A stretch of DNA of 7,793 nt from Thermodesulfovibrio sp. (GTDB lineage: Bacteria > Nitrospirota > Thermodesulfovibrionia > Thermodesulfovibrionales > JdFR-85). Positions 1-5,513 of the stretch are shown here, piece by piece. Position 1 is the first letter of the stretch. Each line of letters begins with the position of its first letter. The stretch is taken from positions 1 through 7,793 of the forward strand of contig JALUAR010000269.1 of NCBI GenBank assembly GCA_027050975.1, read 5' to 3'. Below the pieces are notes generated by a model that worked only from the letters and a program-made list of their open reading frames with translations, was not told the DNA's origin and did not search any database. The translations under genes and the position numbers were made by a program.

Positions 1-42
1 TGCTTATTACATCTAAATTCCAGGCTAAGAGGTCGAGGTTGA
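1..42 (+). other. Left-edge leader; possible tail of an upstream gene
   Basis: A TGA at 40-42 abuts the ATG of the first complete gene, and the 13 codons before it are open in that frame, so it could be the end of an upstream coding region. Another frame stops at 14-16 and the third stays open past 43, so the frame cannot be decided from so few bases. Purine-rich AAGAGG (28-33) and GAGG (35-38) lie upstream of the ATG at 43 and could serve as its ribosome binding site. No promoter can be judged in 42 bases. Confidence 0.3.
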
Positions 43-471
43 ATGAGGTTCATCAACAGGATAACACAGGGAATCAGGGAGTTCAGTTCTCAGGGGCTTA
101 GCTCCAGTGAGATAGCTTTCGGAATTGCCATCGGAATATTCATTGCCTTTGTACCAATGATCGGGGTTCATACGATTATGGCAATAGGCGCAGCCTATCT
201 TTTGAGGCTAAATCCTGCTGTGGTGTTCCTTGGCACTCAGATCTCCAATCCGATATCTTTTCCCTTTCAGATATTTGTGAGTGCACAGGCCGGCAGCCTC
301 CTGCTTCGCGGAAGTCTCTTAGAGATCCAGTTTTCCAAGGATATAGGAGTTATTGTCAGCTACTATCTTGTTCCTCTCCTCGTTGGAAGCCTTATTCTTG
401 GTATCATTACCTCATTGCTGTCCTTTATTCTGATAAAGAGATTCTTTCGCCTCAGGAGGGCTTCGGGGTGA
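43..471 (+). CDS. DUF2062 family small membrane protein
   Basis: This is a 142-residue integral membrane protein of the DUF2062 family, whose biochemical role is not established. The family signature is visible: a Gly-rich segment G27/G31 leading to PMIGVHT (38-44), then RLNPA (55-59), GTQISNP (64-70) and a Pro at 74. Hydrophobic segments lie at roughly 24-54, 58-80 and 103-131, followed by a basic tail (KRFFRLRR, 132-139), which suggests the C-terminus is cytoplasmic. The ATG at 43 has GAGG a few bases upstream. Its TGA (469-471) overlaps the GTG start of the next gene by 4 bp, so it is probably translated with the radical SAM genes. DUF2062 proteins or domains are often found near lipid or glycan genes, which fits here, but any transport or scaffolding role is inference. 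Family identity is fairly secure; function is unknown. Confidence 0.82.
   Translation: MRFINRITQGIREFSSQGLSSSEIAFGIAIGIFIAFVPMIGVHTIMAIGAAYLLRLNPAVVFLGTQISNPISFPFQIFVSAQAGSLLLRGSLLEIQFSKDIGVIVSYYLVPLLVGSLILGIITSLLSFILIKRFFRLRRASG
454..460 (+). promoter_or_regulatory. Strong ribosome binding site for the GTG-started radical SAM gene
   Basis: AGGAGGG lies inside the end of the DUF2062 gene, 7 bases before the GTG at 468. It supports a GTG start inside the 4-bp GTGA overlap rather than any later start. Confidence 0.7.
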
Positions 472-1814
472 GGGTTCTCCTGTGCTATCCTTTTAAAGAC
501 AACGCCTACTATAAAGTGGGTTTTGTGCTACCTCCGCTTGGGCTTGGTTACATCGCCTCAAACATAAGAAAACATGGCCATGATGTTGAGATTATAGACC
601 TTAACCTGAGGCAGGAAAGAATCAGGTGGGATGAGTACGATGTGGTAGGAATCTCTGCAGACACACCAAGGTATAACTCGGCCAAAGTCCTTGCAGCAAA
701 AGCCAAGGCCGCAGGATGCAAGGTGATGATGGGAGGCCCCCATGTCACCTTCATGGATGAAGAGGTGCTCAAGGAGGGTCTTGCCGATGTTGTTATAAGA
801 GGTGAGGGAGAGGAAACCACCGTTGATGTGCTTAATGCCTTCTCCAAAGGCCATAATATAGACGAGATCAGCGGCATATCATTCATACAGGATAGTACGG
901 TCGTGAGAACACCGGACCGTCATCCTCCTGATATCGAGCAACTTCCGGCACCTGCAAGAGACCTCCTCAGAATAAAGGAATACCGGTTCCTGGAGATGGG
1001 AGGCAGAAAGATAACCGGCATTCTGACAAGCAGGGGATGTCCTTACAATTGCAGTTTCTGTTCCTCATCCGAGTTTAGCGGACTAAAGTGGCGTGCTCTA
1101 AGGCCTGAAAGGGTGGTGGATGAGATAGAGGATATTGTCACAAATTATGGCTTCAGTGGTATAGCCTTTCTTGATGATAACTTCACCCTTAACCCTGCAA
1201 GAGTAAAGGAAATTTGTACTGAGATTATCAGACGAAAGCTTGATATTTACTGGTGGTGTTTCTCCAGGGCAGACACCCTCCTCAGGAACGAGGACATGGT
1301 AAGGATTATGGCCAAAGCAGGTGCCAGATACATATTTGTTGGTTTTGAGAGTGCCGGAGAAGCCGTACTGGAGCATTACCACAAGAGAATCGATCCGAAT
1401 ATGTCAAAAGAGGTGGTTAAACTGCTCCGCTCACACGGTATATCCACCCATGCCAGTTTTATTATTGGTGATATTGAGGAAACAGTGGAGATGGTAGAGC
1501 AAACCATTGAGTTTGCAAAAAGGCTCTCCCCCGAAGCTGTACAGTTCTCTATTCTCACCCCTTATCCTGGCACAAAGCTCTACGAAGAGGTAAAGGATCG
1601 GATCTTTACCAGGAATTGGGACCTATATGACTGTCTTCATCCTGTAATGCGACTTGATCATCTCAGTCCTGAGCAGACATTGAAACTCCTGAGAAAGGCA
1701 TATATACGTTTTTATCTGACCCCCCGAAGAATAATTAATGGCATTTTAAGCCCTCTGCGAGGACGAGGGATAAAGGTAAGTTCAATCCTTAAGATTCTCC
1801 GTGGAGTGGCATGA
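468..1814 (+). CDS. B12-binding/radical SAM protein 1 (BchE-like, COG1032 type)
   Basis: This 448-residue protein has the layout of cobalamin-dependent radical SAM enzymes. Residues 1 to about 135 form a B12-binding Rossmann-like domain, with PPLGLGYIAS (22-31), VVGIS (59-63), GGPHVTF (89-95) and RGEGEET (111-117). There is no DxHxxG motif, so cobalamin would not be held by the classical lower-ligand histidine; this is common in the superfamily. The radical SAM barrel follows, with the 4Fe-4S ligands C191, C195 and C198 in CPYNCSFC, then LDDNF (235-239), the GFES motif (292-295), a FIIGD strand and a TPYPGT segment. The C-terminus (about 405-448) is the basic extension seen in related proteins. 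The start is GTG, supported by AGGAGGG upstream, and the stop overlaps the next ATG by 4 bp. Such enzymes catalyse methylation, ring formation or other radical chemistry. Here the substrate is probably an acyl-ACP or lipid, judged only from the neighbours. The exact reaction cannot be read from the sequence. Confidence 0.88.
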   Translation: MRVLLCYPFKDNAYYKVGFVLPPLGLGYIASNIRKHGHDVEIIDLNLRQERIRWDEYDVVGISADTPRYNSAKVLAAKAKAAGCKVMMGGPHVTFMDEEVLKEGLADVVIRGEGEETTVDVLNAFSKGHNIDEISGISFIQDSTVVRTPDRHPPDIEQLPAPARDLLRIKEYRFLEMGGRKITGILTSRGCPYNCSFCSSSEFSGLKWRALRPERVVDEIEDIVTNYGFSGIAFLDDNFTLNPARVKEICTEIIRRKLDIYWWCFSRADTLLRNEDMVRIMAKAGARYIFVGFESAGEAVLEHYHKRIDPNMSKEVVKLLRSHGISTHASFIIGDIEETVEMVEQTIEFAKRLSPEAVQFSILTPYPGTKLYEEVKDRIFTRNWDLYDCLHPVMRLDHLSPEQTLKLLRKAYIRFYLTPRRIINGILSPLRGRGIKVSSILKILRGVA

Positions 1815-3172
1815 GAGTATTGCTTATATCACCAAACAGGGAGAGGTTACCGGATCCTGTGTTTCCTCTGGGTCTGAGCTATGTGGCTTCAGCACTTAAG
1901 GAGGCAGACTGTGAGGTCAAGGCCCTGGATCTCTTTTTCGAAGATGATATAAAAAAGGCAATAACCACAACAATAGAGGATTTCGCCCCCCAACTCATTG
2001 GCCTGTCTCTCAGAAACATTGATGATGTCTCCTTTCCAAGAAGCGTATCCTATATCCCTCTTTACAGAGAGGTTATCCAGCACTGCAGGGAAAGTAGCGA
2101 TGCTCCGATAGTAGCTGGTGGCTCGGGATTTACCATAATGCCTGCAGAATGCATGAAAGCCCTGGATATTGATTACGGTGTGATTGGTGAGGGCGAGGGT
2201 GCAATGGTGTTACTTGTCCGTCACTTAAAAGGAGAAACCGGGTTGCCTGACGGAATTGTAGCAAGAGAAGGTCCGCTGAAGCCACCCTCCAGGTCGGCTC
2301 AATGGCAAACAATCAGGCCCGACAGGAGGCTGTTCAACATAAAGGAATATTATAATGTAGGGGGAATGCTGAATATACAGACGAAAAGGGGGTGTCCCTT
2401 TGGCTGTATCTATTGCTCCTATCCGAAGATTGAAGGCCGGAATGTACGTGTACGGTCTCCTGAGGATGTGATTGATGAGATGGAAAATATTGTAAAAGAG
2501 CATAATATCCACCACTTCTTTATTGTTGACAGTGTATTCAATTATCCGAGAGATTATGCCATCAGGTTCTGCAGACTTATGATTGAAAGAGGGCTTGAGG
2601 TACACTGGAGCTGTTATGCAACCCCCGGGCTTATGGACGGAGAGTTGATAGAACTTATGATTAAGGCAGGTTGCGAAGGTGTTGAATTCGGCACTGATTC
2701 CCTTGACGACCCTGTACTTGAAGCCCTGGGAAAGGGATTCAGATATGCACAGGTAAAGGCGGTCTCCGAGGAGTGCAAAAAGGCTGGACTTAGTTTCTGC
2801 CACTTCGTCTTTATTGGTTCTCCCGGAGAAGATTCCGAATCCCTTGAGAAAACCCTTGAACGCCTCTGTAGCCTTGAGGCTGACTCCTCGGTTATAATGG
2901 CTGGTATTCGAATATTTCCTGATACAGCTCTTGCAAAGAGGGCAGAAGAAGAGTTAGGCATAAAAGATATAGGCCTGGAGCCTGTGTACTATTTTTCTCC
3001 CAGGATTATCGGAGATATAGATAAGATAGTGGATAGAATATCATCAGAACATCCGGACTGGGTCTTTCCAGGCTTTGAGATAAACTTTAACGAACGGCTT
3101 CAGCGATTGCTCAGACGTGCCGGGAAAAAGGGAACCCTTTGGAGTGGCATATCCGAAAGGAGAAAAAGATGA
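1811..3172 (+). CDS. B12-binding/radical SAM protein 2 (lipid-cluster type)
   Basis: This is a second, clearly divergent cobalamin-binding radical SAM enzyme of 453 residues. The N-terminal B12-type domain shows FPLGLSYVASAL (from about 18), LIGLSLRN and GGSGFTIMP (103-111) followed by GEGEG. The GGSGF...MP variant replaces the GGPH of gene 1, and no DxHxxG motif is present. The cluster ligands are C195, C199 and C202 in GCPFGCIYC. A Gly/Glu-containing segment (GCEGVEFGTDS, about 292-302) and an FIGSPGED segment match the usual barrel order. The ATG at 1811 overlaps the previous stop (ATGA), with GGAG at 1803-1806. From memory, and not checked here, a family with this layout is annotated as a lipid-biosynthesis B12-binding/radical SAM protein and is linked to ladderane-like fatty-acid clusters. 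The context of AT, KR, ACP and DH downstream supports a lipid substrate. The reaction remains unknown. Confidence 0.86.
   Translation: MRVLLISPNRERLPDPVFPLGLSYVASALKEADCEVKALDLFFEDDIKKAITTTIEDFAPQLIGLSLRNIDDVSFPRSVSYIPLYREVIQHCRESSDAPIVAGGSGFTIMPAECMKALDIDYGVIGEGEGAMVLLVRHLKGETGLPDGIVAREGPLKPPSRSAQWQTIRPDRRLFNIKEYYNVGGMLNIQTKRGCPFGCIYCSYPKIEGRNVRVRSPEDVIDEMENIVKEHNIHHFFIVDSVFNYPRDYAIRFCRLMIERGLEVHWSCYATPGLMDGELIELMIKAGCEGVEFGTDSLDDPVLEALGKGFRYAQVKAVSEECKKAGLSFCHFVFIGSPGEDSESLEKTLERLCSLEADSSVIMAGIRIFPDTALAKRAEEELGIKDIGLEPVYYFSPRIIGDIDKIVDRISSEHPDWVFPGFEINFNERLQRLLRRAGKKGTLWSGISERRKR
3159..3162 (+). promoter_or_regulatory. Ribosome binding site that sets the acyltransferase start
   Basis: GGAG (within AAAGGAG, 3156-3162) lies 6 bases before the ATG at 3169. 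This favours the ATG at 3169, which overlaps the preceding stop as ATGA, over the in-frame TTG at 3139. The TTG start would add ten residues (many charged) before the conserved FPGKGS strand. Confidence 0.7.
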
Positions 3173-4035
3173 GCATTGCAGGGCTGTTTCCAGGCAAGGG
3201 CTCGGAAAGGGAAAATATGCTTGAACTCTGCCTGCCCGAGCATATAAACAGATTAAACTCCTACAGAGCAGGACGGGACGGAGATTATGAGCAGGATGTT
3301 TTTAATGAACAGGCCATCTTTGTGGTAAGCGCCTCACTCTGGGACAGACATAAAGAGAGTAACAGCACAAAATTCCTTGCAGGCCATAGCCTTGGTTATT
3401 ACGGTGCATTATACGCAGCAGGCTGCATTGACCTTGATACAGGACTTTATATAATAGAAAGCGCCTATAAAGCCATCAAGGAGGTTTCAGGCCAGGGGGA
3501 GTATGGAATGACTGCCATTATTGGCCTGAAATGGGATATAATAGATGGCATCTGTAGAAAGCGAGAAGGGCTATATTTAGCAAATATTAACTCTGCAACG
3601 CAGGTGGTTGTATCCGGGGTTGCTGACGCGCTGCAGCAGTTGGAAAAAGATGTAACAGAAGAAGGGGCTTTAAGGGTAGTAAGACTACCGTCTCCCTACC
3701 CTTTACATACCCCTTTACTTGATGGGGTCAGTGATATCCTGGCAGGCTCGATAACCTTTAAAGATATAAGAAAGCCTGAAGTTGCAGTGATAGATCATAC
3801 CACCTCTGAGGTAATTACAGAACAAGGCAGAATAATAACACTTCTCCTTGAACAGTTCTCAAGAAGAGTTGTTTGGAGGGGTGTTATTGATAAGCTCTGG
3901 TCTGAAGGGGTGAGAAGATTCATTGAGTATGGTCCAGGTGATGTACTTTCCAGACTGACAAGGTGGATTGTGCGGGAGGCAGAAGTAGAGAGCCTGGACA
4001 GAGAGTATGTTAGAGTTAGTCAGGTAAAGGCATAG
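3169..4035 (+). CDS. FabD-like acyltransferase lacking the malonate-binding arginine
   Basis: This 288-residue protein has the malonyl-CoA:ACP transacylase fold and near-family length. The N-terminal FPGKGS (7-12) corresponds to the FPGQGS of FabD, with the oxyanion-loop Gln changed to Lys10. The nucleophile elbow GHSLG (72-76) carries the catalytic Ser74. NSATQVVVSG (141-150) matches the family NSPxQVVxSG segment. The catalytic His is H180 in PLHTPLL, and EYGPGDVLSRL near the C-terminus is also typical. A gapless comparison with remembered E. coli FabD from its active Ser92 puts the malonate-carboxylate-binding Arg117 at Ala99 here. The protein may therefore transfer a non-malonyl acyl group, or act as an editing hydrolase, rather than load malonyl. 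It overlaps the second radical SAM gene by 4 bp and precedes the KR/ACP/DH set, so its partner is probably the ACP at 4877. The fold is confident; the substrate is open. Confidence 0.85.
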   Translation: MSIAGLFPGKGSERENMLELCLPEHINRLNSYRAGRDGDYEQDVFNEQAIFVVSASLWDRHKESNSTKFLAGHSLGYYGALYAAGCIDLDTGLYIIESAYKAIKEVSGQGEYGMTAIIGLKWDIIDGICRKREGLYLANINSATQVVVSGVADALQQLEKDVTEEGALRVVRLPSPYPLHTPLLDGVSDILAGSITFKDIRKPEVAVIDHTTSEVITEQGRIITLLLEQFSRRVVWRGVIDKLWSEGVRRFIEYGPGDVLSRLTRWIVREAEVESLDREYVRVSQVKA

Positions 4036-4130
4036 GCCATAACCTATCCGACTCCAGCGTAACGATAAATCCCATTGATGTGGATCTTGACGCTGGATTT
4101 GGAAAACTAACCTTCTTAAAGGAGAGACCT
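4036..4130 (+). other. Only intergenic gap, with an inverted repeat
   Basis: This 95-bp stretch is the only real gap between genes in the window. It contains an 8-bp perfect inverted repeat, TCCAGCGT at 4053-4060 and ACGCTGGA at 4090-4097, separated by 29 bases. The loop holds a smaller nested pair, ATCC (4069-4072) with GGAT (4082-4085). A weaker ATAGG/CCTAT pair (4032-4036 and 4043-4047) spans the preceding stop codon. No T-run follows, so it does not look like an intrinsic terminator. It could be an mRNA processing, stability or attenuation element, or chance. No convincing -35/-10 pair was seen. Confidence 0.35.
4121..4124 (+). promoter_or_regulatory. Ribosome binding site that sets the ketoreductase start
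   Basis: GGAG, within AAAGGAGAG (4118-4126), lies 6 bases before the ATG at 4131. It supports this start over the in-frame GTG at 4080, which would add 17 residues ahead of the normal FabG N-terminus. Confidence 0.75.
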
Positions 4131-4877
4131 ATGGCTTACAACCTTAACAACAGGGTTGCTCTTGTAACAGGTGGTACCAAGGGGATTGGCAAAGCCATAG
4201 CCCTCACACTGGCAAGGGCAGGTGCCAAGGTTGCAGTAAACTACTCCTCTGATGAGGAGGCTGCGAGGGAAACGGTAGAGCAACTAAAGGCCACAAACGG
4301 CTTTGGCATTGCCCTTAAGGCTGATGTCTCCAACTCTGAGGATGTACGAAAGATGTACCAGACCCTATTGGATGAGACCGAAGCCCTGCACATCCTGGTC
4401 AATAATGCCGGAATAATACGTGACACCCTCCTTATGCTTATGAAGGATGAGGATTGGCGAAAGGTTATAGATGTCAATCTCACAGGAGTATATAACTGTT
4501 CAAAGGCCGCCCTTAGACCTATGATAGGCGAGAAATGGGGAAGAATTATAAATATCATCTCCCCGAGTGCCATTATGGGCAGACAGGGACAGACAAACTA
4601 TGCAGCCTCTAAAGGGGGGATCCTCAGCTTTACACGTTCTCTGGCAAGAGAGGTGGCACGCCTGGGGATAACAGTAAATGCCGTTAGTCCGGGTGTGATT
4701 GAGACAGAACTGACTGAGGTTCTGAACGAGAAGGTTCGGAAAGAGTTCCTTAACATGATTCCCCTTGGAAGATTTGGCACGCCGGAAGAGGTTGCCCGGA
4801 CTGTACTCTTCCTTTCATCAGAAGAAGCAGGTTACATAACAGGAACATACATCTCAGTGGACGGAGGTATGACATAG
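4131..4877 (+). CDS. fabG: 3-oxoacyl-ACP reductase, FabG family (SDR)
   Basis: This 248-residue classical short-chain dehydrogenase would reduce 3-ketoacyl-ACP to 3-hydroxyacyl-ACP with NAD(P)H in the cytoplasm. The cofactor-binding TGGTKGIG is at 13-20, the acidic ADV turn at 64-66 and the NNAG motif at 91-94. The full catalytic tetrad is present: N116, S144, Y157 and K161 in YAASK. SPGVIETEL and the terminal YITGTYISVDGGM are standard for FabG. The length equals that of housekeeping FabG, and no key residue is missing. The start at 4131 has a strong ribosome binding site. The TAG stop shares one base with the GTG of the ACP gene, so the two are tightly coupled. The context suggests a dedicated pathway reductase (ApeQ-like in role) rather than the housekeeping copy. 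The sequence alone does not separate these, and the symbol denotes the family. Confidence 0.93.
   Translation: MAYNLNNRVALVTGGTKGIGKAIALTLARAGAKVAVNYSSDEEAARETVEQLKATNGFGIALKADVSNSEDVRKMYQTLLDETEALHILVNNAGIIRDTLLMLMKDEDWRKVIDVNLTGVYNCSKAALRPMIGEKWGRIINIISPSAIMGRQGQTNYAASKGGILSFTRSLAREVARLGITVNAVSPGVIETELTEVLNEKVRKEFLNMIPLGRFGTPEEVARTVLFLSSEEAGYITGTYISVDGGMT
4863..4868 (+). promoter_or_regulatory. Ribosome binding site for the GTG-started ACP gene
   Basis: GGAGGT lies inside the last codons of the ketoreductase gene, 8 bases before the GTG at 4877. It supports the GTG start that shares one base with the TAG stop. Confidence 0.7.
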
Positions 4878-5146
4878 TGGAAAAGGAAGAACTTATAGAG
4901 GAATTGAAAGAGCTTATTATTACACGGCTTAAGTTAGAGGATATCACTCCGGAGGAGATAGGTGATGATGACCCGCTCTTTGGCGAGGGACTCGGTCTGG
5001 ACTCCATTGATGCCCTTGAACTGGTAGTGGCTCTGGAGAAAAAATACGGAATAAAAATTCCTGATGAGGATGTGGGAAGAGAGGCTTTCAGGTCAGTTAA
5101 TGCACTGGCAGATTATGTGATAAGGAACAGGGATGGTGCAGACTAA
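4877..5146 (+). CDS. Acyl carrier protein (phosphopantetheine-binding)
   Basis: This 89-residue, strongly acidic carrier protein would hold the growing acyl chain as a thioester on a 4'-phosphopantetheine arm. The attachment residue is Ser43 in GLGLDSID (38-45), within the four-helix ACP fold. Helix I is about 3-19. Helix II follows the DSID motif (about 43-57, ALELVVALEKKYG). The C-terminal helix is about 73-83, with SVNALADYV. FGEGLGLDSIDALEL resembles ACPs of dedicated polyene or specialised fatty-acid clusters more than the housekeeping AcpP motif (DSLD). The start is GTG, sharing one base with the ketoreductase stop and preceded by GGAGGT. The gene overlaps the dehydratase-like gene by 14 bp. 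The carrier identity is very secure; the pathway is inferred from neighbours. A phosphopantetheinyl transferase must act on it but is not encoded in this window. Confidence 0.93.
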   Translation: MEKEELIEELKELIITRLKLEDITPEEIGDDDPLFGEGLGLDSIDALELVVALEKKYGIKIPDEDVGREAFRSVNALADYVIRNRDGAD

Positions 5147-5513
5147 GCTGCCCCACTCTATACCCTTTATAATGGTAGACAGGGTGATTGCTGTTGAGGA
5201 TGGCCTGGCCAGAGGGGTTAAGACAATAACAGAGGAGATCCTCACGCCTTCAGGAACCCTTCCCCAGTCTCTGCTTATCGAGGCGCTTGCACAGATAAGC
5301 GGCTTTGCAGCTGGACAGCAGGAGGGCACCAAGGCACTTTTTGCAGGTATCAAAGATATGACTTTTGAGGGGAAGGTTCACAGAGGGGATGTACTCCTCC
5401 TGGAAAGCAGACTACTTGGACGTTTCGGCCCTCTTTACTCCTTTGAGGCATCTGCCATTGTCAGCGACACCCTCGTGGCCAGAGGTACAATTTATCTGAA
5501 TCTGTATGATTAA
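5133..5513 (+). CDS. Hotdog-fold 3-hydroxyacyl-ACP dehydratase-like protein (ApeP/FabZ-like), non-canonical active site
   Basis: This is a 126-residue single hotdog domain. The N-terminus LPHSIPFIMVDRV (6-18) matches the FabZ/ApeP start, and the central helix carries LLIEALAQISG (47-57) with Glu50 at the usual catalytic acid position. AGIKDMTFEGKVHRGD (71-86) matches the FAGIDxxxFxxxVxPGD strand pair. The FabZ GHFPxxPxxPG segment with the catalytic His is absent: the protein goes from ILTPSGTLPQ (36-45) straight into the central helix, which makes it shorter than FabZ there. As I recall, ApeP-type predicted dehydratases (COG4706) also lack this segment. It could be a dehydratase using another residue (His8 is a candidate), a structural partner, or another hotdog activity. 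The ATG at 5133 has AAGGA 6 bases upstream, overlaps the ACP gene by 14 bp, and the stop overlaps the exporter start by 8 bp. Confidence 0.82.
   Translation: MVQTKLPHSIPFIMVDRVIAVEDGLARGVKTITEEILTPSGTLPQSLLIEALAQISGFAAGQQEGTKALFAGIKDMTFEGKVHRGDVLLLESRLLGRFGPLYSFEASAIVSDTLVARGTIYLNLYD

Noticed and set aside
2225..2803. A 192-codon open frame on the minus strand inside the second radical SAM gene.
   Set aside because: It lies wholly within a well-supported gene with clear motifs, shows no recognisable domain, and fits the pattern of antisense shadow frames seen across the window.
1802..3150. An 11-bp direct repeat (TGGAGTGGCAT) at 1802-1812 and 3140-3150, both near the 3' ends of the radical SAM genes.
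   Set aside because: It is read in different frames at the two sites, and several 11-bp matches are expected by chance in a sequence of this length.
4053..4097. Intrinsic terminator at the inverted repeat.
   Set aside because: The loop is long (29 bases), the stem is only 8 bp and no T-run follows.
4075..4120. Possible promoter in the gap before the ketoreductase, based on TTGATG (4075-4080) and TTGACG (4087-4092).
   Set aside because: No TATAAT-like box lies at 16-18 bases downstream of either hexamer.
4080..4130. Longer ketoreductase starting at GTG 4080.
   Set aside because: The extra 17 residues are not part of the FabG fold, one arm of the inverted repeat would be coding, and the strong ribosome binding site is placed for the ATG at 4131.
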